Shown in pieces: positions 1 to 8,270 of a DNA stretch of 64,000 bases. The position numbers were made by a program, and so were the translations under genes. Source of the DNA: Bacillus infantis NRRL B-14911 (lineage in GTDB: Bacteria; Bacillota; Bacilli; Bacillales; Cytobacillaceae); assembly GCF_000473245.1 (NCBI RefSeq), contig NC_022524.1, positions 2,070,501 to 2,134,500 of the forward strand, given 5' to 3'. The notes beneath the pieces are model-generated. The model ran no database searches. It saw only the letters and a list, made by a program, of their open reading frames with translations, and was not told the DNA's origin. Position 1 is the stretch's first letter. Every line of letters begins with the position of its first letter.

Positions 1-8
1 TGGAAAGA

Positions 9-40
9 ACAGTCCTCTTTGGAAGACTGTCCTTTTTTTT
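9..40 (+). terminator. Rho-independent terminator
   Basis: A 6-bp stem (ACAGTC at 9-14 with GACTGT at 25-30) is followed by a run of eight T (33-40). It would end a transcript coming from a gene left of the window. Confidence 0.75.
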
Positions 41-88
41 GTTGTTGAGTTAAAATAGTATTAATGAAAAAAATGAGGAGTCTCCATT

Positions 89-547
89 ATGCCAACCATC
101 AGACATTCACAATTCATCAAAGCACCAATTAAAATATGTTTTGACCTTGCCAGAAGTGTTGAAGTACATACGCAAACAACATCTAGAACACAGGAAAGGG
201 CAGTTGGAGGAGTGACCAGCGGATTGCTTGAAAAAGGCGATATGGTAACTTGGGAGGCCGTGCATTTCGGTATCAGACAGAGGCTGACGGCCAAAGTGAC
301 AGTTATGGAAAAGCCTTTTCGTTTTGTCGATATCATGGTGAAAGGCGCTTTCAAGTCGTTTGTTCATACTCATGAATTTTTCGAGGAAGCTGAAGGAACG
401 GTAATGATTGATACTTTCCAATATGAATCGCCTTTGGGACTGCTGGGAATTGCTGCTGATAAGCTGATTTTGGAGAGGTATATGCGGGAGTTTATAATGT
501 TTAGGGCTGAGGGGTTGAGGGAGTTGGCTGAGAAGGAGGGAAGGTAG
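89..547 (+). CDS. SRPBCC-family (START/Bet v 1-like) protein
   Basis: This 152-residue protein has the layout of a single SRPBCC ligand-binding fold. An N-terminal strand (residues 4-12, HSQFIKAP) leads into a helix and a curved sheet. It ends with a long amphipathic helix (about 118-150) of the kind that closes the hydrophobic cavity. There is no signal peptide or membrane segment, so it is probably cytosolic. Related proteins are annotated as cyclase/dehydrase or cell-division-inhibitor-like SRPBCC proteins, and the ligand is not known. A purine-rich ATGAGGAG lies upstream of the ATG. It appears to be a single-gene unit between the terminator at 9-40 and the repeat array that starts about 100 bp downstream. 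Confidence 0.75.
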   Translation: MPTIRHSQFIKAPIKICFDLARSVEVHTQTTSRTQERAVGGVTSGLLEKGDMVTWEAVHFGIRQRLTAKVTVMEKPFRFVDIMVKGAFKSFVHTHEFFEEAEGTVMIDTFQYESPLGLLGIAADKLILERYMREFIMFRAEGLRELAEKEGR

Positions 548-653
548 TGATATGAACAGGAGGGTTGGTATAGGCAGGAGCAGCGGTCTTTATCTTAGGT
601 GGAATTGGACGACCTTGGAACAAAATAAAAAGAGAGGTCTCGAGATAGTGAAT

Positions 654-1300
654 GGGTCACTCTAACCAAAGAAAAGTGAGCCAGGGTGCCTCAAAAGGAG
701 GTCATGAGTCACTCTAACCAAAGAACATAGAATCAGAGTGCCTCAAAAAGAGGATATGAGTCACTCTAACCAAAGAACATAGAATCAGAGTGCCTCAAAA
801 AGAGAATATGAGTCACTCTAACCAAAGAACATAGAATCAGAGTGCCTCAAAAAGAGGATATGAGTCACTCTAACCAGAGAACTTAGTATCAGAGTGCCTC
901 AAAAAGAGGATATGAGTCACTCTAACCAGAGAACATAGAATCAGAGTGCCTCAAAAAGAGGATATGAGTCACTCTAACCAGAGAACATAGAATCAGAGTG
1001 CCTCAAAAAGAGAATATGAGTCACTCTAACCAAAGAACATAGAACTAGAGTGCCTCAAAAAGAGAATATGAGTCACTCTAACCAAAGAACATAGAATCAG
1101 AGTGCCTCAAAAAGAGAATATGAGTCACTCTAACCAAAGAACATAGAATCAGAGTGCCTCAAAAAGAGGATATGAGTCACTCTAACCAAAGAACATAGAA
1201 TCAGAGTGCCTCAAAAAGAGAATATGAGTCACTCTCACCGAAGAACATAGAACCAGAGTGCCTTAAGAATAGGGTGTGAGGCTCCCTAACCAGTGTTATA
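654..1300. repeat. Tandem array of a 52-bp hairpin-forming repeat (12 units)
   Basis: Twelve units follow each other with an exact 52-bp period, starting at 654, 706, 758, 810, 862, 914, 966, 1018, 1070, 1122, 1174 and 1226. A degenerate thirteenth starts at 1278. Each unit carries an inverted pair CACTCT...AGAGTG separated by 19 bases and a small hairpin CCTC-AAAAA-GAGG. The period is not a multiple of three, so the array is not a coding repeat, and there are no variable spacers, so it is not CRISPR. It lies between the 3' ends of two convergent genes. It fills most of the gene-free interval 548-1413, where I see no other feature. A diverged array with the same period and architecture lies at 20325-20925. 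Confidence 0.92.
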
Positions 1301-1413
1301 GTAGAATTAGGATTGAAAACTGAAATTAGAAAGAGGTTCCAGAAAGAAAGTCAGGAACCTTGTATTATAAATCAACACATTTTTAAAAAACCCTGACTTC
1401 CATCTCCGAAAGG

Positions 1414-2331
1414 CTAACTGCGCTCTATAAAGTGAGAAGAGTAGCCATGTCCTTTTAAATCATAATGGCTAGATAGTGCCTTCCGAATAGTTCTACTGCA
1501 TTTAATAACCCCACACCACTCATAAATCCCATTAGTCGTTACTTTCCTATCCGGAAAAAGTAGCTTATATTCTTCTGCAGCACGTATAATCGCTGTGGCA
1601 TAGCTTTCTTTTCCTCCGCAGTAATTGCATTTCAGATTTTTCCCATCAAAGTACTCATACAGCACCCCACACCCCCTACACCCAATCCCCTTCCTCAACC
1701 CCTCCCACCCATACTCTGGCACAGATGAAAAAGGTGATTTATCAAGGTGGGCAGCGGCCAGTCTGTCTGCGAGTTTGGTATGTGCTGATGATAGTTTCAG
1801 TGAGGTATCCTTCTTTAGAGGAGCGGCAAAGCGGTTGAGCTGCGGGTGGAATACGGCAGGGAGGTTGAGAGGGGCTTGATAGAGCTGGAATTCCGGGTTG
1901 ATGAAAATGAGGTGGGATTGGATTTTGGTTTTGCAGCCTAGTTCCTGGAGGAGCCGGCGGAACAGCTGCTCGTTTCTTTTGAGCTGCAGGAGGGGGTTTT
2001 TGATTTCGGTTTTTGAGGCGGTGAACCATTGGTCTCCTTCGGCCACAAAGTCGCCTTCGAAGTTTTTGACTTCAAAGAGATAAACGATGTATGCGGTGAT
2101 CAGCAAAGAGTCGATTTGAAATAAGGTGTTGTTCCTTTCCAGCAGCAAATCGTTTAAAATCAGGCCTCCTTCTGCTGCAGAGAGCAGCCATTCATCAAAT
2201 TGAAGTTCGCCCTGGTAGCCTTTCTCTAAATTAGAATAGTAAGTCTCATCCTTAGTTGACAAATCCATACGGGAATTCAATGCCCTGAAAAGACGCAACT
2301 CACGGGGTTCTGTCCGGGTTTTTACAATCAA
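1414..2331 (-). CDS. NERD domain protein with C-terminal zinc ribbon
   Basis: The 305-residue protein carries a NERD (nuclease-related) domain in roughly residues 38-150. It includes the segment around IDSLLIT and FEVKNFEG, which matches the conserved E-x-K of the restriction-endonuclease-like fold. A CRGC...CNYC zinc ribbon follows near residues 218-240. NERD proteins are presumed to act on DNA, but no substrate is established for the single-domain forms. The start is TTG at 2331, placed by an AAGGAG nine bases upstream. A nearby ATG is out of frame. The gene is monocistronic and converges on the 52-bp repeat array. Confidence 0.8.
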   Translation of the reverse strand: MIVKTRTEPRELRLFRALNSRMDLSTKDETYYSNLEKGYQGELQFDEWLLSAAEGGLILNDLLLERNNTLFQIDSLLITAYIVYLFEVKNFEGDFVAEGDQWFTASKTEIKNPLLQLKRNEQLFRRLLQELGCKTKIQSHLIFINPEFQLYQAPLNLPAVFHPQLNRFAAPLKKDTSLKLSSAHTKLADRLAAAHLDKSPFSSVPEYGWEGLRKGIGCRGCGVLYEYFDGKNLKCNYCGGKESYATAIIRAAEEYKLLFPDRKVTTNGIYEWCGVIKCSRTIRKALSSHYDLKGHGYSSHFIERS

Positions 2332-2402
2332 TCATCATCACTCCTTTTGCCACATTTTAACATAATTTAAAAGAACAGGTGCAAATAAAAGCCTGTTCCC
2401 GC

Positions 2403-3977
2403 CTATACTTCCGTCAACTCTGTTTCCCTCACAAACCGCTGAACATTATTTCTTCCATTCCTTTTGGCAGCATACAAAGCCTGGTCTGCTTCTCTCATCA
2501 GAAATTGAATAGGATCGTCCAAAACCTGCGGAAAAAGAAACATATGTGAAACTCCTAAACTAAGCGTTGCATGCACATTAACCTGGCCCAACTTGGTGTA
2601 CTGTTCTGAAACATTGAGTCGTATCGCTTCAGCTAAATCATAGGCTTCGTCAAAGGAAGTATCCGGGAGCAGAATGATAAATTCTTCCCCTCCGTATCTG
2701 CCTATCACATCCGCAGCGCGAATGCTCTCTTTGGCAACCCTCGCAACATGGGAGAGTACCAAATCCCCGGTCTCATGGCCATATTCATCATTAATTTTTT
2801 TAAAATGGTCGATGTCAAACATGATTAAGGAGACATCCCCCCCATTGGGACTGATGCCCCCCAGTGATTCCAGCGATTGCTTCATAAAATAAGTCCGATT
2901 GTAAACTTGTGTCAGGCCGTCAATGGAAGCGAGTTCCTTCAGTTGTTCCTGTATCAGGATTTTTTCAGTAATGTTAACAAATGAAATAATCCGCCCAATT
3001 TGATGGCCGTTTTTATCCTCGACATCTGACATTTGAACCTGGTGGTGGATTTTTTTTCTATCCTGAATCCACTCATAATCGCAGTCCATCCCATTCTCTA
3101 TAATTTCCTCAAGTATGCGGAATCCGGAAAATGCCTCTTTAAATGGCTTGCCGATCACAGAAGGCTTGAGGAAGGGCATGATAGGAACCATCGCTGCGTT
3201 GTAATCAAGGATGGCTCCCTTCCGGTTCAGGACAATCACGCCTTCTTTCATTCTGTCAAAAACCGTATCTCTTAATATCGGGGTAACATCGAACATTTTG
3301 AAAGACATCAAAGCGACCCAGTGGAAAAGATAAGATAAGCTCATGGAAACGGGTCCAAGATCAATGCCATAGGGGCTCAGGTCGTTTAAGTAAAAATAAT
3401 TTGCAAGAATCGGGAATACCAGACCGGCAGCCATGGCCATTAATTGGATTCTGAACAGGAGGGATGCACCTTTTAGCCGAAGAAGCAATGTCAGGACACT
3501 GACCGTCAGACAGATGAACATATAAAAAGCGTGAACATAAAAGAAAGGGCCATATTCCAGATCGGCAATCGGGAAGGGGGCATCATTTCTCAGCTCAACA
3601 GCCTTATAGTACAGATGGTGAAGGCCATTTGTGGCATGCATGAAGATGGTTGCACTGGGTAAAAGGAAAAGAATATAAATGACCCAGGGCTTCAGCTTTT
3701 GCCCGGCATATTCAGCACACATTAAGAAGATAAAGGCAGGAATAAAGGGCATGACAAGATATTCCATACTTAACCATAGTTTGATGCCCTTCAGTGTGGA
3801 ACTGGACAGTTCAAATACATAGAAAAAGGAAAAGAGCGACGATAAGATGGTCGCGATGATATATGGTTTAACACCTGGAGCGCCTTTTAGCTTATAGAAG
3901 GCAAATAGGCATAAACATAAGCTCAAAACTCCTGAAAGAGCGACTAGCGATTTATATAAAATCAATTCATTGGTCAT
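2403..3977 (-). CDS. Membrane diguanylate cyclase (7TM-PAS-GGDEF)
   Basis: This 524-residue protein should synthesise cyclic di-GMP from two GTP. The first ~225 residues contain seven hydrophobic helices resembling the 7TM sensor region of some histidine kinases. A PAS domain (about 235-330) and a GGDEF domain (about 350-510) follow. The active-site signature is RYGGEEF near residue 427, so the A-site is intact. RAAD lies just upstream and fits the RxxD product-inhibition I-site. No EAL or HD-GYP domain is fused, so it is a synthase only. The membrane input signal is unknown. It is monocistronic by spacing, about 70 bp downstream of the NERD gene's start. Confidence 0.9.
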   Translation of the reverse strand: MTNELILYKSLVALSGVLSLCLCLFAFYKLKGAPGVKPYIIATILSSLFSFFYVFELSSSTLKGIKLWLSMEYLVMPFIPAFIFLMCAEYAGQKLKPWVIYILFLLPSATIFMHATNGLHHLYYKAVELRNDAPFPIADLEYGPFFYVHAFYMFICLTVSVLTLLLRLKGASLLFRIQLMAMAAGLVFPILANYFYLNDLSPYGIDLGPVSMSLSYLFHWVALMSFKMFDVTPILRDTVFDRMKEGVIVLNRKGAILDYNAAMVPIMPFLKPSVIGKPFKEAFSGFRILEEIIENGMDCDYEWIQDRKKIHHQVQMSDVEDKNGHQIGRIISFVNITEKILIQEQLKELASIDGLTQVYNRTYFMKQSLESLGGISPNGGDVSLIMFDIDHFKKINDEYGHETGDLVLSHVARVAKESIRAADVIGRYGGEEFIILLPDTSFDEAYDLAEAIRLNVSEQYTKLGQVNVHATLSLGVSHMFLFPQVLDDPIQFLMREADQALYAAKRNGRNNVQRFVRETELTEV

Positions 3978-4084
3978 GTTATATACTCCAGTAGAATAAA
4001 TCTTTTGATAGATTATTAATCATATAAAGTATACTTGAAGACCTATGAGACAGGAAAGGACTTTTGTCATTTAAAGGATGAAAA

Positions 4085-4122
4085 AGAAAAAACCGCCTCC
4101 TTTTTAACTGAGAAGGCGGTTT
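4085..4122 (-). terminator. Terminator of methylmalonyl-CoA epimerase gene
   Basis: AACCGCCT (4091-4098) pairs with AGGCGGTT (4114-4121). Read on the minus strand, the stem is followed by TTTTTTCTTTTT. It lies directly after the stop codon of the minus-strand gene ending at 4126. Confidence 0.85.
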
Positions 4123-4125
4123 TGC

Positions 4126-4551
4126 TTATTCCTTTGCGATCCCTGGATAATCACAGTACTCAATGATGGTTCCTTCTGTATCAGCAGGATTCAGATACAC
4201 GAGCCTCCTGCCATGCTTGTTTGTCCTGAGGGAATCCTCAAGAATCCGGATTCCGCTGTTTTTCAGGTCAGCGATTGCCTCCATTAAATCAGGCACCCGG
4301 TAGGCGATATGGTGGACGCCTTTCCCTTTTTGCTTGATGAACCTGGCGATGGGGGAGGTTGTATTATTGGTAGGTGCCAGGAGTTCGATCCGGTCGCCAT
4401 TAACCTCTAGTATGCAGACTTCGCTTTCGACTCCTGCTGCTTCACTTACATATCTGTCAATCAGTTCAGCATCCAATATGTGTGTGTAAAATTTGAGGGT
4501 GCTGTCTATATCTCGTACGGCTATTCCAATATGATCCATTATTTTTTCCAC
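4126..4551 (-). CDS. mce: Methylmalonyl-CoA epimerase (VOC family)
   Basis: The product interconverts the (R) and (S) forms of methylmalonyl-CoA, linking propionyl-CoA metabolism to succinyl-CoA. It is a VOC-fold metalloenzyme of about 141 residues. The metal ligand positions are visible: His in DHIGIAV at the N-terminus, His in GVHHIAY near the middle, and Glu in IIEYC near the end. An in-frame ATG exists at 4569, but the AAAGGAG site lies inside that extension and is spaced eight bases from a GTG at 4551. I therefore take GTG as the start. The mutase genes that would partner it are not in the window. Confidence 0.88.
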   Translation of the reverse strand: MEKIMDHIGIAVRDIDSTLKFYTHILDAELIDRYVSEAAGVESEVCILEVNGDRIELLAPTNNTTSPIARFIKQKGKGVHHIAYRVPDLMEAIADLKNSGIRILEDSLRTNKHGRRLVYLNPADTEGTIIEYCDYPGIAKE

Positions 4552-4687
4552 AAGTATGGCTCCTTTCATTCCCTAACAGTGTAAAGGATGGAAGCCTTGT
4601 TTACAATTCATCTGAAAAATTCACAAAAAATGTATAAAAAGCACTTGCAACGGTTTTGCTGAGAGACTATGATAGCTAAGGAAATTA

Positions 4688-5974
4688 TTGTTTATGAAAA
4701 ATTCTACAATGAAAGAAGATGTATATATGGCCCGATCAGCTTCGGCTGTCGATGCAAATGAGAAGCTCAGCATCCGCAATGGGATTGCTACTACTGTCAT
4801 TTTGAACATCAGCACCAATTATTTTCCTCTGTTTGCGATCAGTGTACTTGGCGTTTCGAACTACCAGGTTGGATTGATCAGCTCCCTGCCTCAGTTTATA
4901 GGAATTTTTGCCATGGTGATCGGCTCCCTGCTTATAGGCAGGATGGAAGAAAAGAAGCGGCTTACTGCATACTCCTTCCTGGCCGCGCGTTTTTTCCTTT
5001 TAGCGATGTTTTTGCTTGTGTATCTGCCTGAGGAGATGAGAGGGTGGATATTTGTCCTCCTTGTCGGCCTGATGAATTTTCCAGGTTCGATTGCCAATTT
5101 GAGCTGGCAGTCCTTCATCGGCGATCTGATACCTGACAGCCGCCGGAGCGGTTTCTTCTCCGAGCGGAACAAAGTAATGACCATTGTCGGCATGCTTTCA
5201 ACTTTCGCCATCGGCATTCTTCTGCAGCAGTTTGACCAGTCCAATTCTCTGCCTTTCCAGGTTTTATTTTTAGCCGCGTTTTTGATTGGACTGGCGGAAG
5301 TGTACTATTTGTTCAAGCATGAAGAGCCAAAGTCCAGCAGGAAAGCGGAGAAAAAACTAAGCATCGGCCTTCATGTTTTCAGGCACAAGCCTTTCTTGTT
5401 TTTTATCATCTGCAGTCTTTTCTTTAATTTCGGGTGGCAGATGGCCTGGTCGCTTTTCAGCATCTATCAGATCAAAATTGCCGGCGCCACGGCACTTTGG
5501 ATCAGCCTTTTCACTGTTGCGAATCAGCTTGCCCAGATTGTGAGCTTTAAATGGTGGGGAAGGATGGCTGATAAACACACTAATGCGAAAATGATGATTC
5601 TTGTATCTTTGGGTATGGCATCGGCACCTGTGCTGACAATCCTCTCGCCGAATATGGTGTATCTGGTTATCGTCAATTTCTTTTCCGGTCTGTTTGTTTC
5701 AGGCACCGTGCTGCTGCTCTTCAACCAGCTGCTGGAGGTAACTGAAGAGGAAACACGCAGCATCTGTATTTCGAACTATAATATTCTGCTGGCCCTCGTC
5801 GCCTTCATTGCGCCGCAGTTTGGTGTATTCCTTCTTGAAGCGGCCGGCATGAATGCTGCTATGACAGTTTCTTCAGTCCTGAGAGGAGCAGGTGCGATAT
5901 TCTTCTTGTGCCTATTCGTCTATTTAAGGAAATCAAAGGGACATTCATTAAAACTAGCCAGAAATATTTTTTAA
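4688..5974 (+). CDS. MFS transporter
   Basis: This 428-residue protein has twelve predicted membrane helices in two halves of six. A basic cytosolic loop (about residues 215-230, HEEPKSSRKAEKK) separates them, as in the major facilitator superfamily. The loop motif GRMEEKKR after helix 2 corresponds to the family's conserved G-x-x-x-D/E-R/K-x-x-R/K signature. The substrate cannot be read from the sequence. The start is uncertain: TTG 4688, ATG 4694 and ATG 4727 are in frame, with AAGGA at 4678-4682 favouring one of the first two. It stands alone and ends at a strong terminator. Confidence 0.8.
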   Translation: MFMKNSTMKEDVYMARSASAVDANEKLSIRNGIATTVILNISTNYFPLFAISVLGVSNYQVGLISSLPQFIGIFAMVIGSLLIGRMEEKKRLTAYSFLAARFFLLAMFLLVYLPEEMRGWIFVLLVGLMNFPGSIANLSWQSFIGDLIPDSRRSGFFSERNKVMTIVGMLSTFAIGILLQQFDQSNSLPFQVLFLAAFLIGLAEVYYLFKHEEPKSSRKAEKKLSIGLHVFRHKPFLFFIICSLFFNFGWQMAWSLFSIYQIKIAGATALWISLFTVANQLAQIVSFKWWGRMADKHTNAKMMILVSLGMASAPVLTILSPNMVYLVIVNFFSGLFVSGTVLLLFNQLLEVTEEETRSICISNYNILLALVAFIAPQFGVFLLEAAGMNAAMTVSSVLRGAGAIFFLCLFVYLRKSKGHSLKLARNIF

Positions 5975-5984
5975 AATAACCAAA

Positions 5985-6016
5985 ACCAAAAGCTTGAAAA
6001 GCTTTTGGTTTTTTTA
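5985..6016 (+). terminator. Terminator of MFS gene
   Basis: A perfect 10-bp stem, AACCAAAAGC (5985-5994) with GCTTTTGGTT (6001-6010), is followed by TTTTT. Confidence 0.9.
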
Positions 6017-6018
6017 TG

Positions 6019-6076
6019 TTGACAAAAAGAAAGCATAGGATTATAGTTGCTTAAGTTAATAGTTCACAAAGTTAAT
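6019..6076 (+). promoter_or_regulatory. Sigma-A promoter with direct-repeat operator candidate
   Basis: TTGACA at 6019-6024 and TATAGT at 6042-6047 are separated by exactly 17 bp, close to the vegetative consensus. Two copies of AAGTTAAT (6053-6060 and 6069-6076) lie 16 bp apart just downstream of the -10, over the expected transcription start. They sit before a MarR regulator gene, so they are candidates for its own binding sites. That role is inferred. Confidence 0.75.
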
Positions 6077-6090
6077 TATTTATCTGGTAA

Positions 6091-6525
6091 ATGGAAGCAG
6101 GGGGGATACCAATTAGCAGGGATAGATTGATTTACGACCTGATTGCAACAGTGAGAGGAACTGTGAAGAAATCAAAAGCAGATTTTCATGGCCTGTTTGA
6201 CGGGTATATTCCTTTTAATGAATTCCTTGTTCTCAGGAAGCTTGCAGAAAAAGGGGAAAGTAAGGTCTCCCAGCTGGCGGGTGAGCTCGGGGTCTCGAGC
6301 AGCCATATAACAGCAGTCAGCGAAAAGCTGCTTAGCAAAGGACTGATCGTGCGGGGCGGAAGCGAACACGACAGAAGAATTGTATGCTTGTCCCTGACAA
6401 ATGAGGGAAGAAAGATGGCAGCAGAGCTGGAGCAGGTTTCCAAGGATTATTTTGAAGAAAAGCTCCGTGATTTATCGGATGAAGAGCTTGCTCTGACAAG
6501 CAGCCTGCTGGGCAGGGTCCACTAA
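6091..6525 (+). CDS. MarR-family transcriptional regulator
   Basis: The product is a winged-helix dimeric DNA-binding repressor of about 130-144 residues. The recognition helix region (KVSQLAGELGVSSSHITAVS) and the wing (VRGGSEHDRRIVCLSLTNEG) are clear. The D-x-R motif of the family appears as DRR in the wing. The start is uncertain. The ATG at 6091 has no good ribosome site upstream, while AGCAGGG lies just before an in-frame TTG at 6127. The gene is followed after 29 bp by a multidrug exporter, the usual arrangement in which MarR proteins control a pump. Confidence 0.88.
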   Translation: MEAGGIPISRDRLIYDLIATVRGTVKKSKADFHGLFDGYIPFNEFLVLRKLAEKGESKVSQLAGELGVSSSHITAVSEKLLSKGLIVRGGSEHDRRIVCLSLTNEGRKMAAELEQVSKDYFEEKLRDLSDEELALTSSLLGRVH

Positions 6526-6554
6526 AAGAGACATCATAAGAGGTGAAGCAAATA

Positions 6555-8153
6555 ATGGAACATTTGAGCCAAAAAGAAAAAATTACGATTATGATCGCCA
6601 TCATTGCCGCAATGTTCTTTGCCGCAGTCAATCAGACAATCGTAGGCAACGCCCTTCCAAAAATCATATCTGACCTGGGCGGACTGGATTATTACAGCTG
6701 GGTTTTCACGATTTATATGCTGACCAGCGCCATTACAACCATACTTGTCGGGAAACTGTCTGATATTTATGGACGGAAGCCATTTATTTTAATTGGAATT
6801 ATTATCTTTTCTATCGGCGCCTTTTTATCGGGAACGTCCTCTGATATTTTTGACCTGATTACATACCGCGGCATCCAGGGCTTTGGGGCCGGTATGATCA
6901 TGTCTACTGCCTTTACTGCCGTAGGGGACCTTTTTGCGCCCCGCGAGAGAGGGAAGTGGCAGGGGGCGATGAGCGCTGTGTTCGGGATCTCCAGTGTCTT
7001 CGGTCCGACGCTCGGCGGTTATATAGTTGATAACCTGGAGTGGAAATGGGTATTCTGGGTATTCCTGCCGCTTGGCATTGTAGCACTTGCATTGATTTGG
7101 AAGCTGTTTCCGTCACAGGAAAAGAAAAAAGGGGAAAGCGTCGATTATGTTGGGGCAGTATTCCTGACAGCGACCATCGTTCTCACTTTATTAGGATTCT
7201 CCTGGGCAGGAACAAAATATGACTGGGGTTCATCACAGATTATCATGCTGTTCGGCGGCGCTGTGATTGCACTCATCTTGTTCATCCTAATCGAAAGAAA
7301 AGTCAAAACACCGATTCTGCCGCTATATTTATTTAAGAACGGTATCTTTACAATCTCGAATATCATTGGCTTCGTCATCGGGGTATCCATGTTTGGCGGC
7401 GTCATGTATGTGCCTTATTTCATCCAGGGTGTTCTTGGATATTCAGCCACACACTCAAGCTTCCTGACGATGGCCATGACTCTGGGACTGGTTTTCGCCA
7501 GTGCCCTTGGCGGCCAGATCATCTCGAAGACAGGTAAATATAAGCTGCAGGCAATCATTGGGTTATGCATCTCTGCAGTAGGATTGTACTTATTATCACG
7601 GATGGATGCAGATACTTCCCAATATGCACTTGTTGGATTTCTGATTCTTGTAGGATTTGGTATCGGGATCGGCATGACGGTATTCACGCTGACTGTCCAG
7701 AATGCGGTTGAGCAGAAATTCCTGGGGGTTGCCACCGCGACATCCCAGCTTTTCCGCTCAGTCGGCGGAACTGTAGGTGTTGCTATAATGGGAACACTTT
7801 TGAATAACCGCATGGAAGACAAAATGACCACCATGTCACAGAATCAGAATACCAATAATATGGCTGCTTCTCCTGAGCTTGCAGGGAAACTGGAGTCATT
7901 GAAGAACCCTCAGCTTCTCCTGGATCATGAGAAACTGGCCCAGGTTAAGTCTTCGCTGCCGGCAGAAGCTGCTTCCCTGTTCGAGCATATCATTTCAATG
8001 CTCAGGGAGGCGCTCAGCTATGCATTGTCGGGCGTGTTCTTATTTGTCACCATCACGATGCTGGTGGCAGTCATTCTTACCTTCTTCCTGAAGGAAATTC
8101 CTCTCAGGAGTGCAGCGGATTCAAAGGCACCCGAGCCTGCAAAAAGCGAATAA
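6555..8153 (+). CDS. DHA2-type multidrug MFS exporter
   Basis: This is a proton-driven drug exporter of the EmrB/QacA (14-helix) family, about 532 residues. Helix 1 is followed by VNQTIVGNALPKI, corresponding to family motif D1. GKLSDIYGRKP after helix 2 is motif A, and FGISSVFGPTLGGYIVD in the fifth-helix region is motif C of antiporters. A hydrophilic loop near residues 405-460 precedes the last helix, and the C-terminus is cytosolic. ATG 6555 is preferred over GTG 6543 because AGAGGTG is spaced correctly only for the former. The gene is cotranscribed with the MarR gene just upstream. Confidence 0.9.
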   Translation: MEHLSQKEKITIMIAIIAAMFFAAVNQTIVGNALPKIISDLGGLDYYSWVFTIYMLTSAITTILVGKLSDIYGRKPFILIGIIIFSIGAFLSGTSSDIFDLITYRGIQGFGAGMIMSTAFTAVGDLFAPRERGKWQGAMSAVFGISSVFGPTLGGYIVDNLEWKWVFWVFLPLGIVALALIWKLFPSQEKKKGESVDYVGAVFLTATIVLTLLGFSWAGTKYDWGSSQIIMLFGGAVIALILFILIERKVKTPILPLYLFKNGIFTISNIIGFVIGVSMFGGVMYVPYFIQGVLGYSATHSSFLTMAMTLGLVFASALGGQIISKTGKYKLQAIIGLCISAVGLYLLSRMDADTSQYALVGFLILVGFGIGIGMTVFTLTVQNAVEQKFLGVATATSQLFRSVGGTVGVAIMGTLLNNRMEDKMTTMSQNQNTNNMAASPELAGKLESLKNPQLLLDHEKLAQVKSSLPAEAASLFEHIISMLREALSYALSGVFLFVTITMLVAVILTFFLKEIPLRSAADSKAPEPAKSE

Positions 8154-8165
8154 ATAAAAAGATGG

Positions 8166-8192
8166 GGACCTGGCTGAGCCAGGTTCTTTTTC
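8166..8192 (+). terminator. Terminator of marR-MDR operon
   Basis: ACCTGGC (8168-8174) pairs with GCCAGGT (8178-8184) across a three-base loop, followed by TCTTTTTCC. Confidence 0.8.
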
Positions 8193-8216
8193 CATTTACC
8201 GGGTTAATTCAGAATA

Positions 8217-8245
8217 TTGACAATACCCTTATTCTGGCTTACCTT
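8217..8245 (+). promoter_or_regulatory. Sigma-A promoter of the kynurenine-type operon
   Basis: TTGACA (8217-8222) and TACCTT (8240-8245) are separated by 17 bp. They lie 26 bp upstream of the kynU start codon. Confidence 0.65.
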
Positions 8246-8270
8246 TTAAGAAGAGCAGGGAGGGAATCAC

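Noticed and set aside
654-1300. CRISPR array
   Set aside because: The period is regular at 52 bp, but the whole unit is repeated; there are no variable spacers and no cas genes. The same holds for 20325-20925.
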